A stretch of 64,000 bases of DNA, taken from contig NW_020170422.1 in assembly GCF_000524195.1 (NCBI RefSeq), positions 334,663-398,662 of the forward strand. Direction: 5' to 3'. Each line of letters starts with the position of its first letter. Position 1 is the first letter of the stretch. Both the position numbers and the translations under genes were made by a program. This DNA comes from Echinococcus granulosus. Lineage: Eukaryota; Platyhelminthes; Cestoda; Cyclophyllidea; Taeniidae. Below the pieces are notes generated by a model. That model saw nothing but the letters and a program-made list of their open reading frames with translations, was not told the origin of the DNA and did no database searches. Shown one piece after another: positions 23,192-37,200 of this stretch.

Positions 23192-26100
23192 GATTCTCAA
23201 AATTGACACCTTTTAATATAAAAATAGAAAATTTTAAAAACGATTTATAAATAGCTGGTGTAATACATTTGTCATTAGTATTACGCATATGTGTCGCCTT
23301 CAAACTCTTGCCTAACCCCAGCGTCACATATATGTGACATGGTTTCTTCACCGGCCTATGATAAATGTGTAGAGTTTGAAACAATGTAAAAGCATAGAAA
23401 GTGTAATACTTAATCAGAAAAGGGTGATTTTACTTGTCTTTGGCCTCTGGGAAGCAGAAGGTAAATTGGAAGTTTAGTACATTAATAAAATATAGGAGAC
23501 TAGGTGAGATATATATAACGCTTTCCTTAATTCTTAAAAAGACTCCACTCTGATTTCGTTAGATGCACAATTCGCACCTTTTTAAAAGTAAGTGCAATAA
23601 ACAAATAAGAAATGTCTAAGGTTTTTTAAACTATACTCTTCCATAAAATCCAGATTTAACCATTTCGTTAAATGATATTCCAAATTACTTTGTCTAGTTC
23701 CAAATCAACATATTAACTTGCACCCACAGATTAAAATTTAAGGTCTGCATCACCACAATAAAAGAATTTTTGACAAGGATGATTGAGTTTTTGGGGATTT
23801 AGAAAAAAAATTCACTATGACGGCAATAAGAGCTTCATGCCTCTAGGACTGTAAATATCAAGTCCTTGTAACATAGAATTCACAATCCAGCCTATAAAAC
23901 AGACGGTAGTAGAGCTCCGTGAACTTGCCGTCGCCTTAGAGTCAGGTGTCACTGCCACCAAGCGACGCCAATATGAAGTATTTGGGTAATGCCAAATGGT
24001 TTACAAAATCAACTTTAGAAGTTGAAGTATCACCGTCGCAATCCCTTTTTTCTCATTAATATTACAATATACCTCAATTCAATTTTTTGGTCCAAATAGA
24101 AAAACTTCTTTCAAGCAATTGATTAGGCATAGTAAACTCGTTCTACTTAAGCTGAATTTCAAAATAGAAAAAATTGCCTTTAATTTCTAATGCCGATTAA
24201 TGGTTAGAAATAATGACGTTCCTCACATTGTGCTCCCATCAGTAGTTATAGCTTTTTATAAAAATTGGATGATAAGGTTTTGGTAGTGATTGTACATTCC
24301 AGTGCATGTTAATGAAATTTTGCATGATATAAACGATGTTAAAAAAATCTAGCATCTTATTTCCACTTTATAATTTGGGAGAAACATTTAAGGCTGACGC
24401 AATTCTTGAACACACGATCTCTAAAATACCTTTGTTAGTTTTGCTTGACAAAGTAGAGAGACCTTAAGATTTTAGTTCTTATGAATCTATTTTAGCATTT
24501 AAAATACAGCCTTAGGTGGGACATTGATCGGGCTATAGACAAAGCCATTCCAGCTTTTATTAAAAATGTACATTGAAGCCACGTTGTCAGTATGCTTAAA
24601 ATTGAAATGAAGGAATCGTTTTCCCATTTGGAGCTGCCTGTTTTATTCACAAACACAGCTAGCTTAGCCTAACTCAAGTCATGAAACAAAGTTAATTTCA
24701 GAATGAAGAGGATTTTGTAAATTACCACTAGAAAGAGACCATTGAATGGGCATATAAGGCTAAATAAGGCGGCTTGATGCCAACCCACCAACAAATCCTC
24801 CTTGCAGTCACCGTTTACCCTCTCTATTAATCAGAAATACCAAAATTTTTAAAATAAACTTACGCTAAGCCGATTGGAATAGGAGGAGAGAGAGGAAGCA
24901 ACACTACGTTTAACCGGCAGTTGACGCAGTGATCTAATATCTGTCGCTAGGCGGGGCGGTGTGAGCACAGGCAAGCCCCATCCTTCCAATAGCAGTTCGT
25001 TCTCCATCAAGCAAAATTCCATTCGGGTCCTTCAAATCATGACGCCTTGCATCTATTAATAGCCTTTTGATCGTTAAATTGCCGTCACAGGTACACAAAC
25101 CACCGCGCTCTGCTAGGCTGGTTAAAAATAATCATTTGATTTAGGGATATCGATAAAAAAATCAATTGCCTGAACTAATGTAATTAATTTAATTTAAAAA
25201 TCCAAATCAAGATCAATTCTAAGTCTGGAGAGACGGCAAATGCAAAAGCAGCTGTTTCTTGCACTCAACGAGATTTCGAGCCTTTGTGATGCCAATGTTT
25301 AAACAAAGAAGTGGAAAATTTTCTAATAAAGAGGTGAATAGCCATCCACTGAGTAAGTCTAAGGGATAGAGTGTACGAGCGAACTTATCTTCTTACTTAA
25401 AAAGATAAATAGTTTGTTTATCTACATTTCAACAGAGAATCTCGCATATTTTCAGCACCGATTTCATACCAAACAATGGATTGCTGTAAAGCAGAAGATG
25501 TAATTTGTAGTAATTCAATGAAGTCTTACATAGGAATAATGTTTGTTTTAATTGCATTTGCTAAAACCTGGCTCCTGCCAGCAATGTACGATATGGCTTT
25601 TAGTGGGTGTCGGTGGCAATATTTTTCTGCGGAGGTCCACAACAAAAGACGAGCTACTCGAGCTGCCTTGACTTTTGAACAAATGTCCAACGCTCTACAG
25701 TTTGCATGGTACCAAGTAATCTAACGAGACCGGATTTGGACAAAGTGAAAGGGTCAACAACTGTACATAGGAATAATGAATTATGGGCATTGTTTGCAAA
25801 CTGAATACTTTTTGGAGTTGCAAGAAGATAAAAATGGAAGGAAAACTGCAATGGCATATGAATGGAGAACATGTCCACAAGGTAGTCCTCAAACATGGCA
25901 TACACTTTTAGGTAAATGTTCATACAACTGCAAATTGACATATGAAATCTGCTTGCTATGAAGTAGGATATAGCACCGATCAGTAAAATCCAAACCAACG
26001 TCAACAATGCAGTTTGCTAAGCAGACAAAGCCATTTGAGCCATCGAATTACAAGAGATACAGAGCTATCCTATTTTGACACTACCGGAAGTGTATTGTAT

Positions 26101-28259
26101 AGCCCTTGATTGGGTTGTTCAGGTAATTGTGATCTATTCGACTAAATTGAGATGATTAGGTCAGGAGTTTGAATGTAAGGAACGACGTAAATGACGACAA
26201 CCAAGTGGTGAAGCACCAGACAATGTAACAACGCCTGAGTTAGTACCAGCGATTGACTCCTTCAAGAAGTAGCTTACCTCATTAACTTTGACCATTCCAC
26301 AACATATCACGAGGCTTAAGCTCCGCTGTCTTTAAAATTGCAGCTTAGATTTTTCAAGAAAAAGATGTATCCAACAACAGGGTAAGTCTTTCCGTACTTT
26401 ATTAGTTTGCAAAATTGAGAGGACAAAGTAGCTCTGTCAAAATAGACCATACATTCTACCGCATGCTGTACGTCAAAGTCAAACTGATCATTTTGATTTT
26501 AAAGGCCGCGAATGAATTCTATTTTAAGACATGCACACTGCATTTATTTTCTATTCCTACGCTTGTTCAAACACTTGAATAATACTTAAAGAGCTCTGAT
26601 ATGCAAAACTTTGTTGGTACTACTGCCTTATCATCTGAGGACATTCTCTTTTGCGTTACCATCGGTGCTGAAACTTCGACCACCTATTGCCGACATTACT
26701 TTGATTCTCGTTTTGGTTTCTAAGACAAATGACGTATCCCGATTTACTTCCAAATAATGGTAAGATCCAGAAATTTCTGACCTTCCTTGTCGACACTCTC
26801 CATGTGCAGTGTAGCATTCAACACTTGCGCTGATTAAAAGGGGAAAACTGTCCCTATACGCAGATGTTAGTAAAAGATTGCGCTTACACTTTTCGCATGC
26901 CCATTCAACCCAAGACAGGTTATGCGTTGATTAGACTCCCTGCGAGCTATGTGATTGTTCACAGGGATGACTGACGGTGGAGGAGTGGGCATTGCTACAG
27001 GTAGGATGGTCATTGACGGATGTACGACTATCATCAAAACCCTTGCGCCGTTTAGATGTTATACTGTTGAGCAACAAGGAATCTCATCACTATTCTATAT
27101 TACGTTTTAAGTCTTCCGTAAATGAAAACAGATACAAGTACGCAAGGATCCGAGTTTGGTGTCGTCGTTCACGTTTGCAGGAATCTTCGTTAAATTCAAG
27201 CACTCACCAGCGTTGTTATCCATCGTCTTGATTAACCGTACCCAAATTAGCCTAGCCTATAACATTTCTCCGACCCATCTAAAAAATCATTTAAAATAAC
27301 TCGAATGCTGCGTTTGTGGATGCATTGACTAACGCGCTCGACAACAATCATGGCTTCGGAAGTTGGATGTTACACAGAAACTTCACATGAGGAAGGCAAC
27401 ATCTAGGGATGGTTGAAACCATGAAGAATCATAATGGAAAAACTTTTGAATCATGCGGGCCTCTGAGTTTTTATTATGAACACAAATGAATCCGGGTCGC
27501 ATTTAAGAGTCAGGGTCGTCTCCAAAAACAATGGACACAATGAATCGCTACTGCTCTTAGACATGTCCTTCAACGTAAAAAGCGATTGGGGCAAACCATT
27601 TCCCTGTCACCGATATTGGAGCGTCACGTCTAAAGGCTTGTCTCAGGATCTTTTGTCTTAACGCCTTTCATGTTCCAGTCAAGTTGTTCTTTGTCAGATT
27701 ACTGGCGCCTAGGTCTGCTTTGCTAACTTCAGTGTTCGGTAATTTCTTTAATCCCCTCTAAGCATTAATTATGATTTACAGTACAACAAGTCTTACCCAC
27801 CCGCCATTTGATCCACAGAAGTTTTACGGTCGATTGTAACTTACACTTTTTTGTTCTACCAACTTCTGTTTAAGGAAGGCATTTTCCATCATTTTTACAA
27901 ATAACAAATTACTTGAGTTTATGCTGTTTGTAATCAAAAAGATAAAGTGATTTCATTCTAAAAAATCACTTTACTTATCTGCTTATGCACACCCGAACAT
28001 ACATAATAACGCCTAGAGATTATGGACTATTTTACAATAACTGCACACGAATTAGTTTAGATCGCGTCTAAAACAGTTACGAGGATGTGGAAGCGTCGGC
28101 GTAGCAACCAAACCACGACGTTCGATGAACCTAAAAAAGGACCAACAATTGAGAGCAAAATTAACGAGATAAAGACGCAAAAGGCATAAAATCACAGCTC
28201 ACATTAATGAGCCACAGTACCAGTGGAAGATTGGTTTGGATACCATCTCATCTTCAATA
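23192..28259. other. Intergenic region between the SH3-SH2 and Castor-like genes
   Basis: About 5 kb with short ORFs only. The longest (25476-25724 plus, 25654-26007 minus) overlap each other on opposite strands and have no known motif. The right end should contain the Castor-like 3' UTR, the left end the SH3-SH2 promoter. Confidence 0.5.
23323..23338. repeat. Perfect 16-bp palindrome GTCACATATATGTGAC
   Basis: Lies about 130 bp upstream of the SH3-SH2 start codon (ATG at 23191, minus strand), so in its probable 5' UTR or promoter. Same type as the palindrome at 14028. Confidence 0.8.
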
Positions 28260-31200
28260 CTAAGTAGATTTCGCATTTACCGCAACCGCAGTCTCATCTG
28301 CTTCCAACTTCTCCGTACCTTGATCCTCCTCCTCCATTGTAATTAAATTGTTGGTTACTACCGCCGTCGTCACCTCTTCCGCTACTTCCTCCTTGTCTGC
28401 TGTTTCATTCCAGTCCATTTTATCCTCACTCTCAGTTGAATTCGATTCCACTGTCTCCAGCGGAAGGTTCACCGTCACCTCCGGCTTATTTATTGGAATA
28501 ACCTGTTCTGCAAGAATTCGCATCAGAAATGGCATAAAATCTCCCATGGCACCACCCTTTTCTAGCCCCAGTGGGGGCAGAATTGGCGGCGTTCGGTAAA
28601 AATAGGGGTCTATAATATCCTCGCCTTTTTCCACGCTTCCAACTCCGCAGCCACTAGTGCCACTTGCTGCGTTACCACCACCTTCATGAAACTCAGTGTG
28701 CTGTCTCATCTTACTCACTCGAACAAACGAGTAACCACATCGTGGACGAAGACAGTGGTAGTGCGCAGTGTCCCTTTTCGCGTAGCATGCTGGACGTCGA
28801 CAGTCGATAGACCTATCGAAGTACTCGTATCCCGGCTCAATCATGACGTAAGCATGGAATTCCCGTCGATGGGAGTTCGCGACGGCCAAGTTGGTTGTAG
28901 CCAGGTGACAACGAGGTCGAATGCAATGGAAGTGACTCTGTTTGGTGATGTAGAAAGGACAGCAACGATCCACGCAGGACGGACCCTCAGCAGGGAAGAA
29001 CTTAAGGCCCCCAACAATCATATCCGCTTTGGACAGAAAGTCCTCCATTGTGAGAAGCACATTAGGATGGTCGTCCACACATCTCTCCGGTGAGATATCC
29101 AATCGAGGGATATGGATATCCCGGGAGTGCTTCGGTGGACGTCCACGCTTCCTCTGTGCTGCACCACCCAGCTCTGATAGTAAAGAGGTAGACTGTTCTT
29201 TCACCTGATAAATCGTTGTCCCTAAGTGTTGATTATGCCTTGTCAAGTGCCGTAACAGTCTAGGAGGTGATGCAGTACCAATGTCAATTGTGAAATTACA
29301 CATCGGCCAGAAGTAGCAGTGCAAATGCGACCTCGCTTCACTTTTACTAGAATTGCAAGTTTCCTCTCTGCAACAAGTAAAACCGATGATGCTGAGGATG
29401 GACTGCCACGCGTGCATGAACCAGTGCTCTCGCCAAGAGTCCATATCTCCACTGGAAATGGTTGCAGTCTCCTCAAATGCAGGGATTCTGTCGTCTAGAT
29501 CCATCTCCACAGTGTCCATACATCCAGTGCGGAAACAGTGGAAGTGACCAATACCCGTGCCATTGAGAGAGCATTGTTCATTGTTGCAGGATGGGACATC
29601 CTTAAAGAGCTTCAGGGAGGGAAGAACTTCTTCAAGCACTTGTTCCACGAGTTGTGTATCCTCGCAGTCTGGAGGTGGAGAGGAGGCTACGGGGTTCTGA
29701 AACCTCTGCCAACACATTTCAGTAATCCTCGAGGCGCGTTGGAGAAGTTTTGCAGTTGAGCTGAGATCTTGTGGATCCGAAATCGGTGATATGGATTGTG
29801 GAGGTGAAGGCTTAGGGGTGGTTGTAGCTGATGTTGTTGTTGTGGTCGTGCTTGCTGTGATGCTAGGAGTGCTTGCATTGGCGCCGTTGCTATATTCACA
29901 GCTCAGAGGTAATACCTGTTGATTTTGGGGTACCATTGAGCAGGGAAAGCTGACAGATTCTCGGCGTTCGTGCTTGCGTTTATGCGATGATATCTGACTT
30001 GTTGAATGCACAATGTAGTCGCAGCCTATGAAATGAAAAGTCTTGTTACTATCGACTGACGATAGTAAACAGATAGATAAATTGTGTGTAGGTAGGTCGA
30101 TGAATGGGAGAATATTCGTTTCAGATGGTTTGCATGCAAAATAATTACCTGGTCGAATGCAGTGAATGTGATTGACTAAGCCCGAATACTTGCAACCTAT
30201 AAAATTGCAGTTTTCAGATTTTGTAAACTTTCGAAAGCCATCCTTGGCGATTGCATCGTTCTTCAAGTGATGATTTTTGTGCTTTTCTAAAAAATCATTC
30301 ACGAAAATTGATTTAGCGTTGCGAGAGGGAATGCGAACTGGCCACACACAACTTGCATTATGATAGCCTATTACTGAAATCCAATCAGTAGTTCATTACC
30401 CATGTCAGCTTTGTTTTTAAAAGTGAAGTTGCATCCAGGTCGTCGACAATGGAAGTGAGTTGTATGTTCTCTGGCGAAGGGACAATCATTACTACCGCAG
30501 TCTTCGGCAGCCCGGAATCTGCGAAAGCCCTCTTGCAATATCACCGCGTCTTTCCTATGATAGTTCGCATGCATTTGAACATCCGAGGTGCTGATGTAGG
30601 TCTAGAGGGTAAATAAGGATGTTTCGTTCTCAAAATACAACAAGTGAGACAGTATCCACCATGCAGTGACAAATTACTTTTATTAACTTAACCTACCCGA
30701 AAAAAATTTACAAAAATAAATAAATAGTGCGGGTTTAGACTCGGTAGGCCTTGATCAGCTGAACAAGGTAAAAAGGATATCAAGCTTTCTTGTGCAAAAA
30801 ATTATATTCAAAAATCACACTCTCGTTTGAACTAGTGACATTTTTACACTTACAGGGGTAAAATTTGAACAAATTCGCACTTTTAGACAAATAATTTTTA
30901 ATTTTGCAAGCCGTTTTAATGTCAAGAGATCACTAGCTGTGACAGCTAGTAGCCAAAAGGTTGGTCATTTAATTACAACTGGAGAAAATCATTCACTTGC
31001 ACATTTTTTTGATATTTTTTTAGCAAAGTTGTATAGATTAAGTGGTCAAGCTTTATTAAGTGATGGCATTAAGAATGACCACAGAAAAACATTCCACACT
31101 TGAACTTGAGAATCACGGATTCACTTAAGTCTATGTGAAGGATTTGCATTGGTGAGATGAGACTGTGGTAGACTCCTTTTTACCAAATAATACTATCTTA

Positions 31201-34200
31201 TACGAAAGCCGTCCAGGACCAACCGAAAATACGACGGGTATTGTATAGCCCGTACTGCTGCTTAGTAGCTGATGCATAGATTGTAGACCGGGTTAGACAC
31301 TTGCAGGCACTTGGATGGATTTTTCTGTGCCGAAGTTACTTTGCAGATATTAATCAAGTGTTAGGAAAAAACTTTGTTTTTTTATAGTACATAGTCTTAA
31401 TCTAAGTGCCCCTCATAGATGTAGAAATTAAAGGATCAGAATAGATGTGAAAAAAATCGGGAATTACAAAAGCGGCGGTTGTGAATAATTGGCACAAGCC
31501 ACTCAAGTGCCGAAATTTTTAACATTAAGGCTGGTGCCGATGATGATATCAGTGTTTTTAAGTTGTCATAGCGACAACTTGTTTAATAACATTTGGCATG
31601 CACTTGCACAAGTTAGTCGCGGGTGTACGCGGGTGCCTGATTAGATTGTCAATGTGCACAAAATGTCAAAATTTGTGCCTTAGCCACAAGCCCACTACCA
31701 CAGTCGGGTAAACCCAAGCGCTGGCATGCAAACATGGCAGAATTTCGAATCGGACACATGAAAAAAGACATAATCACAGGATCTGTGTTTGACGCCACTC
31801 TGTGGTGCCAGGTCCGCGTTGCATTTTGGGTGTACTCTCTATCACCTCTCTATGTACATCGATGGTACGCAATCCCCCACTTTTGTGCTATAACACAAAT
31901 AACTTGTGGTAAGAAGGGGGTGTTCAACAGGTAAGTGTTGCAAGTCTTAACTCTATCTTTTACGATGCCATGGTGGTCGCTTTGTGCCGGTGCATTTGTG
32001 GCAGCGGACAGCCAACAGAAACCAAAAGAACGTCAACACTGGTCCAATTTTCCATCGTTATTTTTATCGCGCCGTCTGTGAGACGGCTTATAATGAGTTG
32101 GCTTCCGATTTGAAAAAAAGCAAAAACGTATGTAAAAGAAATTCCTGCAATATGAACGTAGTAGGAAGTTGAGAGTGATTCAGATATGCAGCTGAGGGGT
32201 AATGATAGGCTGAGGACAAAGGAGACCGACTTTATTTCCATGACACTATTTTCAAACACGCATTCCATCCAAACGTTAAATGATCCCACGAAGAGTGATT
32301 GAAGCACAGAATCCACTCGCTGTAGTGTATTGGCAAGGCCAAAGAGTTTTTACTACAGTGTAGTTCATAAAGAGGAAGGTCCTTTGAAATCTATAGGCTT
32401 CGTCGAAACCGATGAACCTCTCACGGAGATAGAGAACCATTGTATGACCACTTACCCTTCCCCGTTGATTACTATATTAAAATGAACCAAGCTGGAAGAG
32501 GGTAGTGCTCAAAAGAAAAGGAAAAGAAGAGAAGCTACGTAACAGACAAGTCTAAATGGCATTTCGCGATCCTCGGCATGACGACATTTCCTTTGATCCA
32601 TATGGATGAATGAAGCGATAACCACAAGTAGTATTGAGATGGGAGAAGACAAAAATGTGAACTTTTCCTCACCTTTGAGCAATTGGCACGAATGCAATGA
32701 TAGTGAGTCTGTTTCATGTTATGGCTGCAATGGTTGTAGCCGCAGTTGTCGCTTGAGCTGTAGCGCATGAATCCGTACTGCAAACTCTCCATACGCTTTC
32801 GGTGCCACTTTAAGTGTCGAATGGTCTCCTCCCTCCGATTTATCACCTTAAATCCAAAAATATGACATTAATGATGCTTAATGTATTGGCATCTCCGGAT
32901 GATTTTGTAAGAAGGGAATTTCATGTCAATAACTGCCAGGTTGCTAACGCTTATTCACAATGAAGGTGTTGCCCATCTTAAAATTGAAAGGTTTGGTTTA
33001 AAAGTGCAACAGAGTTTTAAAACCCACTAAAATCGTCACTGATTGATATCATGACAGTGTTTTATCCGTGCGTACACAATAACCGAAGTGTGATGTAATT
33101 CGGTGCATTTTTTTAACGGTCAGATTTCAGGATTCACGTCATTCAACTAATCAGTAAGCACACCAATTATGTCGAAAACTGGAATGAAAAAAAAAGGAAA
33201 AATTTTTACCGCCTTGCTTTGTACAATCTCAGTGGGCACTTTTATCATGTTTCCTGACGGCCAAATGGAGGGTCAAGAGAGGTTGATATAGGCAACAGCT
33301 GCTATAATTTTTTCGGGCTCATGTAGATAGTAGTTTGTCCTGAAGGGAAGAACGCCATGTCCGGGGCCACACACACTTATGCACAATTACGGTGAAATGT
33401 CCTTTTCCCAAATACACGCGAACAAAAATATCCGTCTCCGTGACGACGAGGTCAGCACAAAGTGGCCTTTTAACTACACTATTATTAGTCCTCGTTATAG
33501 TTAAGGATTGATTGCTAAAGCAAATGACATCAAACAAGTCCGTGTAACTCTTGACATCTGGTGCTGAGAAATACTTAAAGGAGCATGAGTGACCAGAAAA
33601 AGTACAGGCATTTTGTGCCCGATCGAATTAAATTCCGTGGCAATATTGGATAGAGAAAAGTGGATAAATGTAAAATGCCGCGGCCACCGTAGCAAAGCCA
33701 TAATCCAATGGCAGAGAAGGCCAGATTTGTTGAAAAACTCACTAAAATCCTCGCTAAAATGTGAAATAACTCACTTCTGAGTCAACGCTACTATAGCATT
33801 TCTCAGGCCTACTAAGCCATCAATGTCATGACTTGTTGGATTACTCAAAGAGGTGAGTCCTTTCGGGGAATTCAGAGCAAGAATTAGTGCGTAAAGTTAA
33901 AAAAAATGGCTTGGATAACTGACAAAAGGGAAAGTCTGCTGTTTGCCGAAAATAAAAACACATGTCTTTCTCGATACACTGGTTTTAACCATTTTTCTCC
34001 GAAAACGCTGTAGTTAGTTATCCCGAGAACCTTAACCTTTAGAGGTAACCTCATTTTTTCCTAGATGCTAACGACTCCTAATGAAATATGCATCATAGCT
34101 TTTATAAACTTATCGACAAAATGAATTTGCTATGCTTTATAATCTCGAAATGCACAAAAGACGACTACGAATGACAATCGCACAATTTGATTTCGTTTGG

Positions 34201-37200
34201 CATTGACATCTGCTGTAGTATAACAACTTAATGAGGCACTGTTGGTCAGTGCTAACATACTACTACTTATGCATGACCCAAGCTCCCATGAATTTTAGTA
34301 TTTTAAACTAAAAATTTTGAATTCATAACCTTATTCCACATTTTGGTCACTACTTATGCATATTTGAAAGCCTCAATACCTGGGTTACTTACCTCAACAT
34401 AACGCAATTTTGTGCAAAATACTGATGAAGGATTCCTTCAAATACCTTGTTAAAAGTTCTTTTGTTCTATTTGTTATAAATTTGCTTGATATATATAATA
34501 AATTGCAACATAGAACGGTCTTTCACCTGCCGAATAACTTTTTTTTAAAAATGGGTAATTTTGACCCGGTTCTTCATCACTGGCTTGTAAGCATTATCGA
34601 TATGGGTGATTTTAAATTGAGAATGATTAAAGGGGTTTTTAAAGGATCCCTCGTTTCTACTACAAAGTACAACTTCCTTGTCTTGTTTAAAACTAAGGGT
34701 GAACATAAGTTTGCATGTACTTAAAGAAAATAAGCAGACATGTACTTTGTAGCACTCAGTGCAGTGGAAGTGTTCCTTTAATCCTGCTGCTCTGCACTGC
34801 GTATTGCCACATTCGTGGAAGGAGGAGAATTTCTTCAAGAAATCCTTGTGGTCATACGGTGCTAAACTCCTGGAGTATATGTCGAGGAAAGGAAGGCTGT
34901 CGATAGATTGGAAAGCTGGACACAGAGGTAGGTGAAGAAATTGAGAAAAAATGGTTTTTTAATTGCACAGACTTTTTAGACTACTTGTGCTGTATCATGG
35001 CTTTCGAACAGTTAAATGAGCTAAGAAAAAAGTAGTAAACTGCAAAACAACCTCAGTTAGTTTCCATAATTATTAAAAGGAAAGAACCACAAAATGACGA
35101 TAACATTTTTATGACTGGTTAAGGTGCTGATGTGCACATTAATCAAACTTGCCAAGCATTTAAATTTTCACATAGAATAAATTGTACCATGACAATGTTT
35201 ATGTAGAGAACTTTTGTCATGAACAAGTGATGTTTGCTACAATTAAAAAAGTCCTTTATTGGTATAATGCCTAAACACTCAGCAGGTGCTGGGCCTCCTT
35301 CTGCGTCAACATGCTTCAACAGATCTGGCGAAACTCGATTTTTTACTGCTCGATGCCGCTCTATATTAACACGGAAAATCAGTCAAAGATGACACATGAA
35401 ATCAAAATTTACAGCTTTGGAAAATACATTAATTAATTTTGCTTATTAAAAGCAGATTTGGAGGTTTGCTCTCGATCATCTCACTAGGCATTATTGGCAT
35501 GAGCATGGAAATACTTTCAGCATTTGCCCTACACTCCTATACTAAGCAAAATACCTGTCCTTAAAGATCTATCTTTCTAGATTTGCATAAGCATTTGAAT
35601 TAGCCGTTTGGGTCAGTCACCGCTAAGCATAAAGCCTTCTCTGTCTTTAAATGTGTTGAAATTAAGGATGCTTACATCCCTTCAGCCTAGCTAGTTAACC
35701 TCCTAGCCACCAGCTGCTCGAAGGCAAGCCGACCACCACAATCCAGCTGCTCTATTCCTCTAATAAGACAAAAATTATTTTTAAGCTTCTTGATGATTTC
35801 GTTACTATCTTGAGAACGGGAACATGACAACATATCTCCTTATGCGTTTGAAACCTAACCACACTGTTTCTGACGCCCGATTTGTTTCGGTCAAAATTGT
35901 CACCAACTAATAAAGAAATCACACTGCATATATGTGCCATGTGGGTTCAAGTAAGAAAGTAGGAACTCACTATTCACAGCACTTCGAGGTACCAGGTGGG
36001 GATTGAAGGGGGTCTTCACTTGGGATGCATTCGAGCCCCACGTGAGTAATGCCTCGGAAATGGGACAATGGGGAGTCTGGAGGATGGTCTGGACCGACAG
36101 ATCAATCGCACTCGATCCACCTTCCTTTGTAACCTGGCCGTTCATCGCCAAAGGTGGTATCATGAGAGGTACAAAACTGGGAATTGGACCACTACCCAAG
36201 GGAACTACAATAAATTAAAAAAGGGTAAAGAAATGCCTTTCCCTCAATGTGCGTGATTTGGTTACCTGCCTGCTTGTCTGCGTGCGTGATCATTATTGTC
36301 TTTTTTTTAATGACTGCTCCACACAAGCTTGAGTTGGTGTGACGCCCAGGGGAAAGAAAGAAGGCATTTAAATGTGACGTGTATGTATAATTCAGGCTTT
36401 TGGAGTGTCTTACCGCCTTTCGCCTTCGCAACCCCCTCCACCCTTCACCTGCCTTCACTTCTAACACGCAATTTTGAATAGTTCAATATTATTGCCATAG
36501 CGACGTGGTGTTAAAGAGAGTATTGTGTGATAGTGGGGAGCATAATTGTCAGGTTTTCGGTAAATAATTTACGAGCTTAACGCCCCTCTCTTGTCTTCCT
36601 TGTCACAAAACGCACCCGCGCACGCGCCTACGTGTATTTTATATCATCCCAAAAGGCAGTGGCTACAATACACACCCACCTCAAAATGACGTGTGGCCAC
36701 ATTGGCTTGCTTATACGCCTCAAGCCTGATTGGCGGTATGAGGCTGTATCCGATTTCATTTTCTCCTACTTCTGCTCTTCTTTTCTATCTTCCTGCCCTT
36801 CTGACAATCGCCACATATGGGCGATATTTCGATATTCTGGCCTGACCCTGCATGTCACAAACATGTGACATGAAGATCTCATCAATTGTGATGGTTATCA
36901 ATGCGCCAAATCGCAGATCGTAAACAGAATGATAGAGTTCAAAACAATAAAAAAATGTTTTGATGTTGATGTTTTGACCTAAGGCGTTTTTTTGTTCGTG
37001 AAAGATAGTAAGATCTGTCAAAAAATGATGACAGTTGGTGGCTCATCGGAACAATGAAACATGCAACATGTAGCGACCGTGATAAATGTTGGATCAAATT
37101 ATAGGACGGTGACGATTGAAGCGTGGGTCTGGCAGGCACCCCTGACCTCTAAATTGATAGGGTCAGACAACTCACGAGGAAACAGCTTATTACAAAAAGG

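Noticed and set aside
25476..26007. Overlapping ORFs on both strands, one with a hydrophobic segment
   Set aside because: Opposite-strand overlap, no motif, no splice support; probably chance.
28348..29759. Several plus-strand ORFs of 60-135 codons
   Set aside because: Shadows of the long Castor-like final exon on the minus strand.
33319..33537. Minus-strand ORF inside a Castor intron ([20 protein letters not shown])
   Set aside because: No ATG start or domain; a nested gene is not supported.
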